Below are positions 1-8,358 of a stretch of DNA of 64,000 bases, piece by piece. Source of the stretch: Poritiphilus sp965212595 (lineage in GTDB: Bacteria > Bacteroidota > Bacteroidia > Flavobacteriales > Flavobacteriaceae); contig CBDBVE010000011.1 of NCBI GenBank assembly GCA_965212595.1, positions 1-64,000 of the forward strand, in the 5' to 3' direction. Position numbers and translations under genes: made by a program. Position 1 is the stretch's first letter; the number at the start of each line of letters is the position of its first letter. The notes under the pieces were generated by a model, which made no database searches, was not told where the DNA came from, and was given only the letters and a program-made list of their open reading frames with translations.

Positions 1-1213
1 TCCCAATGCTATTTCCATGGCATCGGGCCGACCAGATGACGACTTTTTTGATTTAGAAAACATTCCGAAATATATCACGGTCTTTGTAAACTATCTGGCC
101 GGTTCAAAAAGAAGCAATCGCAATAGCATCTTAAAGGAGTTAGGGCAATATGGCCGGACCAAAGGAATCATAAATGAGCTCGTAGTCAAATACCTGGAAA
201 AGGATTATGGTATTATCACCCAGGCTGAGGATATATTGATTAATGTGGGAACTCAAGAAGGTCTTATTTTATCTGTAATGACCTTATGCAACAAAAATGA
301 AGACGTCCTGCTCGTTGAAGATCCTTCATATATCGGTATAAGCCACTTTTCTTTACTGAACGGCTATGAAATTGCACCTGTACAAATAAAGGCAGATGGA
401 ATCTGCCTGGAGACCCTTGAAAAAAAAATAAAAAAATATCATGAGATCGGGAAAAATGTAAAGCTCATTTATGTGATTCCAGATTTTCAGAATCCAACTG
501 GGAACAGAATGCCTGTCTCTAATAGGACACGACTGCTGCAACTGGCAGATCAATATGGCTTTTTTATAATTGAAGACAATGCCTACGGCGATTTTGTGCT
601 TGATGGAAACAAATATCCCACCATTAAATCAATGGACAAAAATGAGAACGTTATTTACCTTCATTCATTTTCAAAAATTATTCACCCGTCCCTTAGAATA
701 GGTCTTATGGTAACCGGAAAAGTATTTCAAGGAAATAACAGGCTAAGTGATTTAATGTCAAAACTAAAAGGATATACCACTGTAAATACACCTAGTTTAA
801 CGCAATCTGTTTTAGGTGGGATGCTGCTCGAGAATGCATTTTCATTTCAGAAATACAATACCAAAAAGTTGGAAAACCTAAAAGCAAAGCAAAAAGCAAT
901 TCTGTTGGCATTAGAGAATTATTTTGGTGGGTTCGGCAATAAAGTCGTTTGGAATTCTCCAAAAGGAGGCTATTTTTTGACCATGACCTTACCCATTGAA
1001 ATTTCCAAAGAGGATGTAGCCGAATGTGCAAAAGACTACGGTGTAATTTTCACCCCCATGTCATTTTTCTATATGGGAAAAGGAGGAGAAAATCAAATCA
1101 GAATAGCGTACAGTTATGTTAAAGAGTACATGATAGATAGGGCTATAAAAAACCTATCCGCTTTTTTCAAACAAAGAATAGATGAGCAGACTTTTTCCAA
1201 CAACAGAATTTGA
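1..1213 (+). CDS. HpgT-like PLP aminotransferase, 5' end outside window
   Basis: Class I/II PLP-dependent aminotransferase. The open frame runs back to the window edge (frame starting at base 2 reads PNAIS before the ATG at 17), so the true start lies upstream and about 398 C-terminal residues are visible. PNAISMASGRP resembles the N-terminal substrate-cap region of hydroxyphenylglycine aminotransferases (HpgT). Family hallmarks are the substrate/PLP loop PDFQNPTG, EDNAYGDF, and the Schiff-base lysine in HSFSK. In Hpg pathways this enzyme converts 4-hydroxybenzoylformate to 4-hydroxyphenylglycine, often with tyrosine as amino donor. The next two genes are a hydroxymandelate-synthase-like enzyme and an FAD oxidase, which fits that role. 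A generic 2-aminoadipate/MocR-type transaminase is the alternative; context favours HpgT. Confidence 0.75.
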   Translation, partial: PNAISMASGRPDDDFFDLENIPKYITVFVNYLAGSKRSNRNSILKELGQYGRTKGIINELVVKYLEKDYGIITQAEDILINVGTQEGLILSVMTLCNKNEDVLLVEDPSYIGISHFSLLNGYEIAPVQIKADGICLETLEKKIKKYHEIGKNVKLIYVIPDFQNPTGNRMPVSNRTRLLQLADQYGFFIIEDNAYGDFVLDGNKYPTIKSMDKNENVIYLHSFSKIIHPSLRIGLMVTGKVFQGNNRLSDLMSKLKGYTTVNTPSLTQSVLGGMLLENAFSFQKYNTKKLENLKAKQKAILLALENYFGGFGNKVVWNSPKGGYFLTMTLPIEISKEDVAECAKDYGVIFTPMSFFYMGKGGENQIRIAYSYVKEYMIDRAIKNLSAFFKQRIDEQTFSNNRI

Positions 1214-1413
1214 AATAAGCTGTTTCCCATAGCTTAACTCGTATAAATTTCAACCTAATACTCCAGGACTAAGCTACCCACATAAAAGCAACATAGACTT
1301 CGGTGTCCACAGGTGAGCCCATTCCCACGACACTTGGTAGTCAAGATCTCTTCGGTCAATTTTCAATTGATCGCTGCAGACATTTCTACAGTTAATCTTT
1401 AAATACACTTATC

Positions 1414-2526
1414 ATGAAAGAAAAATTAGTTGAATCGGACTTTTTAAAAGTAAAGTATGACTTTATAGAGTACTACGTAGGCATGGCAAAGATGGTAGTC
1501 TACTGGCATGTGAAAGCACTGGGATTTGAAGTTGTTGCATATTGTGGTCCCGAAACGGGGCACCCTGATAAATGTTCCTATTATATCGTAAAAAACGATA
1601 TTAAGCTTGTAATTACTTCTGCTTCCCAGCCAAGCTCTTATCAAATCGTCTCTTTTGTCGACCTCCATGGCAATGGCATTAAGCGAATTGGAATACAGAT
1701 TTCTAATCTGGAGGAGTTCTTTAAAAATGCCCTGAGCAAAGGGGCAATCCCGCTGAAATTCCCTCATGTTATCTCGGATGAATACGGCGAAGTGCAATTG
1801 GCATCAGTAAAAATCTTTGATGACAATGAAATTCTTTTTGTAAACTACAGCCAGTATGATGGTATTTTCCTACCCGGTTATAAAATTGCAAAGAACAATG
1901 AATGGGACGCAGCGTTAGAAGAATCTTACTTAGACGATATTGATCACATTGCAAGCGCACTTCGGATCAATGAAATAAAAGTCTGGGAAACCTACTTTAA
2001 TAATATTTTTCGTTCCGAGACGGTAAAGTGCTTTGATGAAAGAGTAGAAAATGGGAACTCTAAAATCGGGATGTACCTTAAAGTTCTGCAAACAAATGAC
2101 AAACAGATCAATAATGTCCTGGTAGAACCCGATCAACACAAGAACACTCAGGTGCAATTGTTTATAGACCAAAATTACGGTACTGGAATACAACATATTG
2201 CTTTCTCTTCTTCTAACATTTTTAAATCAGTTGAGGTCCTCAAGAAAAATGGTGTCAGGTTTACGAATTATCCTGACTCTTATTACAAGAAACTGAGAAA
2301 AAAATACCCCCAAATTGATGTAGATAAGCTTCAAAAGCATGGCATTTTATGCGACGTTGTAGGCGACTCACTGCTCTTCCAGGTCTTTACAGCCCCAATA
2401 GGAGACCGCGCTACATTTTTCTATGAAATTGTTCAAAGAGTAAATCATTATGATGGTTTTGGCTTAGACAATATTCACGCGCTATTTGAAGCAATGGAAG
2501 AAGAACTGATGATGAGCAAATCTTAA
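1414..2526 (+). CDS. hmaS: 4-hydroxymandelate synthase-like Fe(II) dioxygenase (HPPD/HmaS family)
   Basis: A 370-residue two-domain vicinal-oxygen-chelate protein of the HPPD/HmaS family. The iron triad is visible: His178 (DDIDHIA), His261 (GIQHIAF) and Glu338 (TFFYEIVQR). HPPD makes homogentisate; HmaS makes 4-hydroxymandelate from the same 4-hydroxyphenylpyruvate and oxygen. The C-terminal helix reads FGLDNIHALFE, with Ile354 where HPPDs normally have Phe (GNFKALFE); an Ile here is, as I recall, a hallmark of hydroxymandelate synthases. It sits between an HpgT-like aminotransferase and an FAD oxidase (6 bp downstream), with no homogentisate dioxygenase in view, so arylglycine biosynthesis is the better reading. 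The ATG at 1414 gives a normal family length. The 200-bp leader holds a TACCCACAT motif shared with other leaders of the cluster. Confidence 0.8.
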   Translation: MKEKLVESDFLKVKYDFIEYYVGMAKMVVYWHVKALGFEVVAYCGPETGHPDKCSYYIVKNDIKLVITSASQPSSYQIVSFVDLHGNGIKRIGIQISNLEEFFKNALSKGAIPLKFPHVISDEYGEVQLASVKIFDDNEILFVNYSQYDGIFLPGYKIAKNNEWDAALEESYLDDIDHIASALRINEIKVWETYFNNIFRSETVKCFDERVENGNSKIGMYLKVLQTNDKQINNVLVEPDQHKNTQVQLFIDQNYGTGIQHIAFSSSNIFKSVEVLKKNGVRFTNYPDSYYKKLRKKYPQIDVDKLQKHGILCDVVGDSLLFQVFTAPIGDRATFFYEIVQRVNHYDGFGLDNIHALFEAMEEELMMSKS

Positions 2527-2532
2527 GATCCT

Positions 2533-3975
2533 ATGACCCGTAACGAAATAATTCAAAACCTCATTACAATACTGGGTAAAGAGCATGTGATAATTGATTC
2601 GCAACGGCTTTATAATTATGCGACAGACCCTAGTACAGGTAGCCAGGCATATCCCCTATGCGCGGTTTTACCTGGTTCTGCCCATGAGGTGTCAATGATT
2701 ATGAAGTTCTGCGATTCTATAGATCAAAAAATAGTGCTCAAAGGAGGTGGAAGTAGTGTCAGTGGTGGTTTTCTTGGGAGCGATGACACCATAGTTCTCT
2801 CCTTGGAAAGATTAAATCGGGTGCTCGAAGTACATGAAATCGACAGGATGGTGGTCGCAGAATCTGGTGTTATTATGCAGCATATGCAGGACATACTCAA
2901 ATCTAGGGGACTGTGGTTTCCTCAAAATATAAGTAGCGCTTCTATGTGTTGTCTTGGAGGAAATGTTGCAATATCAAGCGGGAGTCCTAAATCTCTAAAG
3001 TACGGCAGTACTAAAAACTATGTGTTAAACTTAGAGGTGGTACTGCCTAATGGTGAGCGTATGTGGACCGGAAAAAATGTGAGGAAGAATGCTTCCGGCT
3101 ACAACCTTACACAACTGTTCATAGGAAGCGAAGGAACTCTCGGAGTAATTACCAAAGTGGTACTTGAGGTTGTTCCCATACAAAAGGAAATAGCGATCAT
3201 GGTTCCCTTCAAATCTTACACGAACTTGTTTCAATTTGTAAAGGACCTCTTCCCGTTAGGTTTCAGTCCCTCTAGTCTTGAGTTTCTTGATAGGCACGGA
3301 TGCATGCTAGTTTCCAAATATCTAAACAGACCAAAATTACTTTCCAAGGATACCGAAGGTCTTTTATGGATTGAATTCGAATCTGACAGTGAACTTGAAA
3401 ATCTAAATAAGGCTGAGAGATTAGATAAATTACTTAATAAATACAATAGTGAGGAGCCTTTGGTGGCACAATCTGCAAAAGATAAGAGATGGCTTTGGGA
3501 GCCGAGGAGGAAAATTGGAGAGGCCGCCTTAAACCATTCGCGTTTCAGGGACTATGATATAGTAGTACCCAGATCCAGGATTGATGAAATGTATGAGGCC
3601 ATAGCCACAGATTGCCAATCTCATGATCTTAGCTTCCTCGTCGTAGGCCATATCGGCGACGGCAATTTTCATATCAATATTTTTAAGAGTGAAGGAGAAA
3701 GCCTTGAACAATGGCACAAGAACTTGGAAAAATATTCTGCACTACTATTTAAAAAAGCAATAGCATTAGGTGGTGAAATTTCTGGGGAGCACGGCATTGG
3801 AAAGTACAATAAATCTGCCTTCTCCAATTTGTCTGATCCTACAAGAATTGGAGCCATGCAGGAAATCAAAAGAATTTTTGACCCAAAAAACATTCTCAAT
3901 ACAACTTCCTTATTTCTTGAAAAGGATGTGGCAATCAGTTCAGAGCTATACATGCTCAATACTGAGAAGTTTTGA
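2533..3975 (+). CDS. FAD-linked 2-hydroxyacid oxidase (GlcD/D-LDH type), proposed hydroxymandelate oxidase
   Basis: A 480-residue protein of the VAO/PCMH FAD family, GlcD-like. The N-terminal FAD_binding_4 domain has KGGGSSVSGGF and the GSEGTLGVIT motif near residue 200; the C-terminal FAD-oxidase_C domain has GHIGDGNFH and GEISGEHGIG, the metal/substrate histidines typical of D-lactate, glycolate and D-mandelate dehydrogenases. It starts 6 bp after the hydroxymandelate-synthase-like gene, so co-translation is likely. Proposed job: oxidise 4-hydroxymandelate to 4-hydroxybenzoylformate for the HpgT-like enzyme. In actinobacterial Hpg clusters this step is done by an FMN protein (Hmo) of the unrelated lactate-oxidase fold, so this would be a non-homologous replacement. 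No signal peptide. The substrate is inferred from context only. Confidence 0.8.
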   Translation: MTRNEIIQNLITILGKEHVIIDSQRLYNYATDPSTGSQAYPLCAVLPGSAHEVSMIMKFCDSIDQKIVLKGGGSSVSGGFLGSDDTIVLSLERLNRVLEVHEIDRMVVAESGVIMQHMQDILKSRGLWFPQNISSASMCCLGGNVAISSGSPKSLKYGSTKNYVLNLEVVLPNGERMWTGKNVRKNASGYNLTQLFIGSEGTLGVITKVVLEVVPIQKEIAIMVPFKSYTNLFQFVKDLFPLGFSPSSLEFLDRHGCMLVSKYLNRPKLLSKDTEGLLWIEFESDSELENLNKAERLDKLLNKYNSEEPLVAQSAKDKRWLWEPRRKIGEAALNHSRFRDYDIVVPRSRIDEMYEAIATDCQSHDLSFLVVGHIGDGNFHINIFKSEGESLEQWHKNLEKYSALLFKKAIALGGEISGEHGIGKYNKSAFSNLSDPTRIGAMQEIKRIFDPKNILNTTSLFLEKDVAISSELYMLNTEKF

Positions 3976-4071
3976 AAAAGCCAGAATTGAATCACTTTCG
4001 TTAAAACAGCTTAAGCACAAAGAACAAAAATTGTTCTGAAAGCAATATAAATCGCTGAAAACACTTATCAA

Positions 4072-7000
4072 ATGGAAAAATTACTAAATAAGCTAAAGAG
4101 CTTACAGATTACTCTTTCTGAAAACAATAATCAGATAGATGTTTATGATCCTAATGAAAATCTTACGGAAAAAATTATTGAAAGGATCCGGGATAATAAG
4201 GCCAATATTCTCGGCTACTTGAAAAAATCGGGAACCTCCATCGATCATGAACTTATTCCGATCGCTCCTGAAAAGGAATTTTATCCGCTTTCACCCGCAC
4301 AAAGGAGGCTTTATTTTCTGTACGAAATTGACAAGACTTCCTTAGCTTATAATACGCCTCAGGTTTATAAGGTAATTGGAGATCTAAACCGAGATCTTGT
4401 AAGTTCGGTATTGCATGAGCTAATTCTAAGGCATGAAAGCCTGAGAACAAATTTCATATCAAAAGATGAAATGCCAGTACAGATAATTAAGGAATCTCCA
4501 GATTTTGAATTGGGTTACTTTGAGGCAAAGGAAGCAGATGTAGAAGATATAATAACCGACTTCATTAGACCTTTTAATCTTGCGAACGACGCTTTGATTA
4601 GGGCTGCGCTAATACATCTAAAGGGTAATGAGAACATTCTGATATTCGACATGCATCATATTATCAGTGATGCTGTGTCTAATGAAATACTGGTAAACGA
4701 TTTTAGGAGGCTTTATGAAGGTGAAGCACTTAGTCCTTTGAAACTGCAATACAAGGATTATGCAGAATGGAACTTTGTGGAAAGCCAGAAAGGGACTCTA
4801 AAGAAAGACCAGGATTTTTGGTTAGAGATATTTGATGACATTAATGTGCTGGAATTGCCCCTGGATTTCAAACGTCCAAAATCTAAACATACAGATGGCG
4901 CCTTGTTTCCCTTTGAGATAAGCCAGGATGAAGCCAAGGTTCTAAGAAAGATCGCTGGGGAAAATGGAACATCGCTGTTTATGGTCGTTTTTACGATTTA
5001 CAACATTTTGTTGTACAAGTTAACCAACCAATTGGATATCTCCGTTGGCGTGCCAACCAGAGGAAGGAACCATATAGATTTGGAAGGCATAATTGGGATC
5101 TTTATTAACACCTTGCCCATCAGGAACAGACTTGTTGAAGAATCTGACTTCCTTGGAGCCCTTTTGGCAGTAAGTAAGAATACCCTGAAAAGTTTTGACC
5201 ATCAGTCCTATCCTTATGACCAGTTGGTAGAGGAATTAAAGATAAAACGCACTACTTACAGAAATCCCATATTTGACGTGGTATTTAGCTATGATAGTTT
5301 TACTAGTTCAAAAACTGAAATAGAGGGATTAAAATTCGAAGCTTATGAAAAACAAATGGCCAATTCCAAGTTTGACATTACACTTTTTGCTTCAGAATCT
5401 AACGGAAGACTAGAGTTTACATTTGAGTATAGCACCAATTTGTTTAGAAAATCAACGATACAAAGGTTCAGTGAATATTTTAAGTTGATAACTACTCAAA
5501 TCGTTGAAAACGAAAATATAAAGCTCTCTCAAATACATATCCTTAAAAAGGAAGAAGAGTCATTAATACTTGATGAATTTAACACTTCCCAAAAGATTGA
5601 TCTTCCTCAAGAGACAACAATATTGGACCTTTTTTCCCAGCAGGTTCTCCTGAATCCAGATGGACTTGCGGTACGCTACGAAGGCGAAGGCATAAGTTAT
5701 ATGGAGCTCGAAGAGAAGTCCAACAAACTGGCACATTATCTCCTAAAAAAAGGTGTGAAGCAAGAACAACTCATCCCAATTTATATAGAAAGATCTATTG
5801 AACTGGTAATCTCTGTGCTAGGAGTGCTAAAGGCGGGAGGAGCATATGTACCCATTGATCCCAGTTTACCTGAAGATCGAATTAATTTTATGCTAAAAGA
5901 TACCAATGCAGATATTCTTCTGACCCTTACTTCATTGAGTCAGGAGCTCAGCTCTGGCCATACAGTAATTGCAGTAGACCAGCCTTTAGAAGAGCTTCCA
6001 AAATCAAATCCTGAAATAAAAATAATGCCTGGCAATTTATGCTATGTAATTTATACTTCGGGTACTACCGGGACTCCGAAAGGAGTAATGTGTGAACATA
6101 AAGGTGTTTCTAATATGGCAATGAACCATAAAACCCTGATAGGTTTAAGCACAGAAGATAAGGTCTTGCAATTTTCATCTTTTTCCTTTGACGCCTTTGT
6201 TTGGGAGCTTTTCAGCACCTTAATTTGCGGGGCTGAGCTGGTAATAGCTCCAAAAGCCACAATTAATTCTGCTGAAGGAATCAATGAGCTAATTAAAAGC
6301 GAAAAAATTACCTGTATTACCTTGCCGCCTTCGTATCAATCATTTCTAAAGGACGACACCTACAATCTAGAGGTGATAGTCTCGGCTGGAGAACCATTAC
6401 AACCAAAAACAGCAGAGCACTTTTTTAGAAGGGGAGTCAAAGTAGTCAATGCCTACGGCCCCACTGAAAATACGGTATGCGCCACCCTCACTTTTGAACC
6501 CATCCTGCAGGGCAGGGTTACCATCGGAAAGCCCCTGAATGGAATTAAGATTTACATTTTAGATAACAATCAGAGATTATGCGCCCTGGGCAGTGCAGGA
6601 GAGTTATGTATAGCCGGGGCACAGGTGGCACGGGGCTATCTGAATTCTCCTGAATTAACAGCAGATAGGTTCATTAAAAACCCCTTCCATAGTGGCCATT
6701 ATAAGCGCCTATATAAATCTGGTGATCTAGCACGCTGGAGATCTGACGGAAACATTGAGTTCTTAGGCCGAATTGATGACCAGGTAAAGATAAGGGGGTA
6801 CAGAGTGGAGTTAAGTGAAATCGAAATTACCTTGCGTAAAATACCGGGAATCGAAGAATGTAAGGTAATCCCTGGCGAAAATCAGCAAAATCTTATAGCG
6901 TATTATATCGAAAAAAAACAGGAAGGAATTGACCTCCTTGATCCTGACCTGATCAAAAAAGAACTCGCTTCCTCTTTACCGGAATACATGCTTCCGTCTA

Positions 7001-8190
7001 ACTTCATTGCTCTTGATACAATCCCTTTAAATTCAAGCGGGAAAATTGATGTTAAAGCATTACCCAAGATCAACGAATCGACAAAATACATGGAGCCAGT
7101 ATTAAAATCAGAAATACTTTTGGTACAAATCTGGTCAGAACTCCTACAACTAGATAGAAATGCAATAGGTATAAATAGTGATTTTTTCGAACTTGGCGGA
7201 CACTCTTTGCTGGCCATAGATTTAATATCAAAAATTAAAGATCATTTCTCAGTAGAAATTCCCTTGACTGAAATATTTGAATCAACAACAATTAAGAATC
7301 TGGCGGAAAAGATAGAACGGCAATCCCTATTGGTATCACATGAAAAACAAGATGTTATCCTATTAAAGCAAACCCTAAATTCGAAAAACAACTTGTTTTT
7401 TATTCATGATGGTAGTGGTACGGTCAGTGGATATGTAGAATTGGTGAAAATCATCGAAGACTATAATTGTTATGGTATAACCTATGAAAGTGCTGGTAGC
7501 GGGCCACAAAATACAAGTGTTGAGAAATTGGCTTCCAAATACATGGAAAAAATAAAAAAGAATCAAGCACAAGGTCCATATAATTTGGTAGGATGGAGTC
7601 TGGGAGGTGTAATTTTATACGAACTTGTAAAACAACTGCAGGATTCTGGGGAATTGGTTGCAAATGTTATTATGATTGATACCGCTTATTTCCCTGAAGA
7701 GAAAAACGAAAAATTCATGCTGGATAGTGAAAAAGTAATCATGGGGTTACTTCTGGATGACCCAGATTCTCTTGTCTCCGATGAAAGTTCTATTGATGTT
7801 CTTTGGACCTCTTTTCTGGAATCTGAGGAGTTTAAACAGCTAGACAGGGAATTTATTTTGGAGAAAATCCCTGCCTATATAAGAATTTTGATCCCCGAAA
7901 ATGCTAAAAAAAATGGGGCGGAGATCATGAAAGCCGTCAACATTATAAGAACGCTGAAAACAATCACAGAGAACTACAATGCCCATGACATCATAGATGC
8001 TAACGTCACCTACATCAAGGCATCTAATTCGGAAATAGATCTGAATCTGGTATCTCCCTACTTTAAACCATCCAGCATTAAAGAAGCTGCCGGAAATCAT
8101 TTTTCCATTATGTCTAGTCCCGGGGTTATTCAACTCTCCGACATTGTAAAGCAAACGCTCAGTGTAAATCAAAAGGCGCCTTCTCTCTAA
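4072..8190 (+). CDS. Single-module NRPS: TubC-like docking-C-A-T-TE
   Basis: 1372 residues. Residues 1-55 look like a TubC-type N-terminal docking domain. The condensation domain has the catalytic HHIISD motif at 195-200. The adenylation domain (about 500-1020) has YTSGTTGTPKG at 661-671, NAYGPTE and a late LNSSGKID motif. The carrier domain has GGHSL with the phosphopantetheine serine at 1045. The C-terminal thioesterase has GWSLGG with Ser1176 and probable Asp1203 and His1343. By eye against PheA the specificity residues are D-A-W-T-V-A-A-V-C, close to the Phe code and unlike known Hpg codes. No epimerase. A docking domain plus a C domain means it receives a peptide or acyl chain from another NRPS, absent here and presumably upstream; as the TE-bearing module it should release the product. 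Confidence 0.93.
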   Translation: MEKLLNKLKSLQITLSENNNQIDVYDPNENLTEKIIERIRDNKANILGYLKKSGTSIDHELIPIAPEKEFYPLSPAQRRLYFLYEIDKTSLAYNTPQVYKVIGDLNRDLVSSVLHELILRHESLRTNFISKDEMPVQIIKESPDFELGYFEAKEADVEDIITDFIRPFNLANDALIRAALIHLKGNENILIFDMHHIISDAVSNEILVNDFRRLYEGEALSPLKLQYKDYAEWNFVESQKGTLKKDQDFWLEIFDDINVLELPLDFKRPKSKHTDGALFPFEISQDEAKVLRKIAGENGTSLFMVVFTIYNILLYKLTNQLDISVGVPTRGRNHIDLEGIIGIFINTLPIRNRLVEESDFLGALLAVSKNTLKSFDHQSYPYDQLVEELKIKRTTYRNPIFDVVFSYDSFTSSKTEIEGLKFEAYEKQMANSKFDITLFASESNGRLEFTFEYSTNLFRKSTIQRFSEYFKLITTQIVENENIKLSQIHILKKEEESLILDEFNTSQKIDLPQETTILDLFSQQVLLNPDGLAVRYEGEGISYMELEEKSNKLAHYLLKKGVKQEQLIPIYIERSIELVISVLGVLKAGGAYVPIDPSLPEDRINFMLKDTNADILLTLTSLSQELSSGHTVIAVDQPLEELPKSNPEIKIMPGNLCYVIYTSGTTGTPKGVMCEHKGVSNMAMNHKTLIGLSTEDKVLQFSSFSFDAFVWELFSTLICGAELVIAPKATINSAEGINELIKSEKITCITLPPSYQSFLKDDTYNLEVIVSAGEPLQPKTAEHFFRRGVKVVNAYGPTENTVCATLTFEPILQGRVTIGKPLNGIKIYILDNNQRLCALGSAGELCIAGAQVARGYLNSPELTADRFIKNPFHSGHYKRLYKSGDLARWRSDGNIEFLGRIDDQVKIRGYRVELSEIEITLRKIPGIEECKVIPGENQQNLIAYYIEKKQEGIDLLDPDLIKKELASSLPEYMLPSNFIALDTIPLNSSGKIDVKALPKINESTKYMEPVLKSEILLVQIWSELLQLDRNAIGINSDFFELGGHSLLAIDLISKIKDHFSVEIPLTEIFESTTIKNLAEKIERQSLLVSHEKQDVILLKQTLNSKNNLFFIHDGSGTVSGYVELVKIIEDYNCYGITYESAGSGPQNTSVEKLASKYMEKIKKNQAQGPYNLVGWSLGGVILYELVKQLQDSGELVANVIMIDTAYFPEEKNEKFMLDSEKVIMGLLLDDPDSLVSDESSIDVLWTSFLESEEFKQLDREFILEKIPAYIRILIPENAKKNGAEIMKAVNIIRTLKTITENYNAHDIIDANVTYIKASNSEIDLNLVSPYFKPSSIKEAAGNHFSIMSSPGVIQLSDIVKQTLSVNQKAPSL

Positions 8191-8358
8191 ATAATCCGGT
8201 CTCAACAAAAATACTTTGATCCATCTCAAAGCAATTTCAATATTCGAGATAAGTCTGCCTATAGAAAATGCTCTTCGCCTGCCATAGGCTGAAACGGACA
8301 CAGGGTAGGTACCCAAACATTATATAAAGAATTTGAAAATCATTAAAACAGTAGTACT

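Noticed and set aside
1414..2526. Reading the dioxygenase as a catabolic HPPD (homogentisate pathway)
   Set aside because: No homogentisate dioxygenase or related catabolic gene is near; neighbours form an arylglycine route and the helix carries Ile354. Not fully excluded without an assay.
7840..8316. 158-codon minus-strand frame opposite the NRPS thioesterase
   Set aside because: Lies antisense to a well-supported domain and has no recognisable features.
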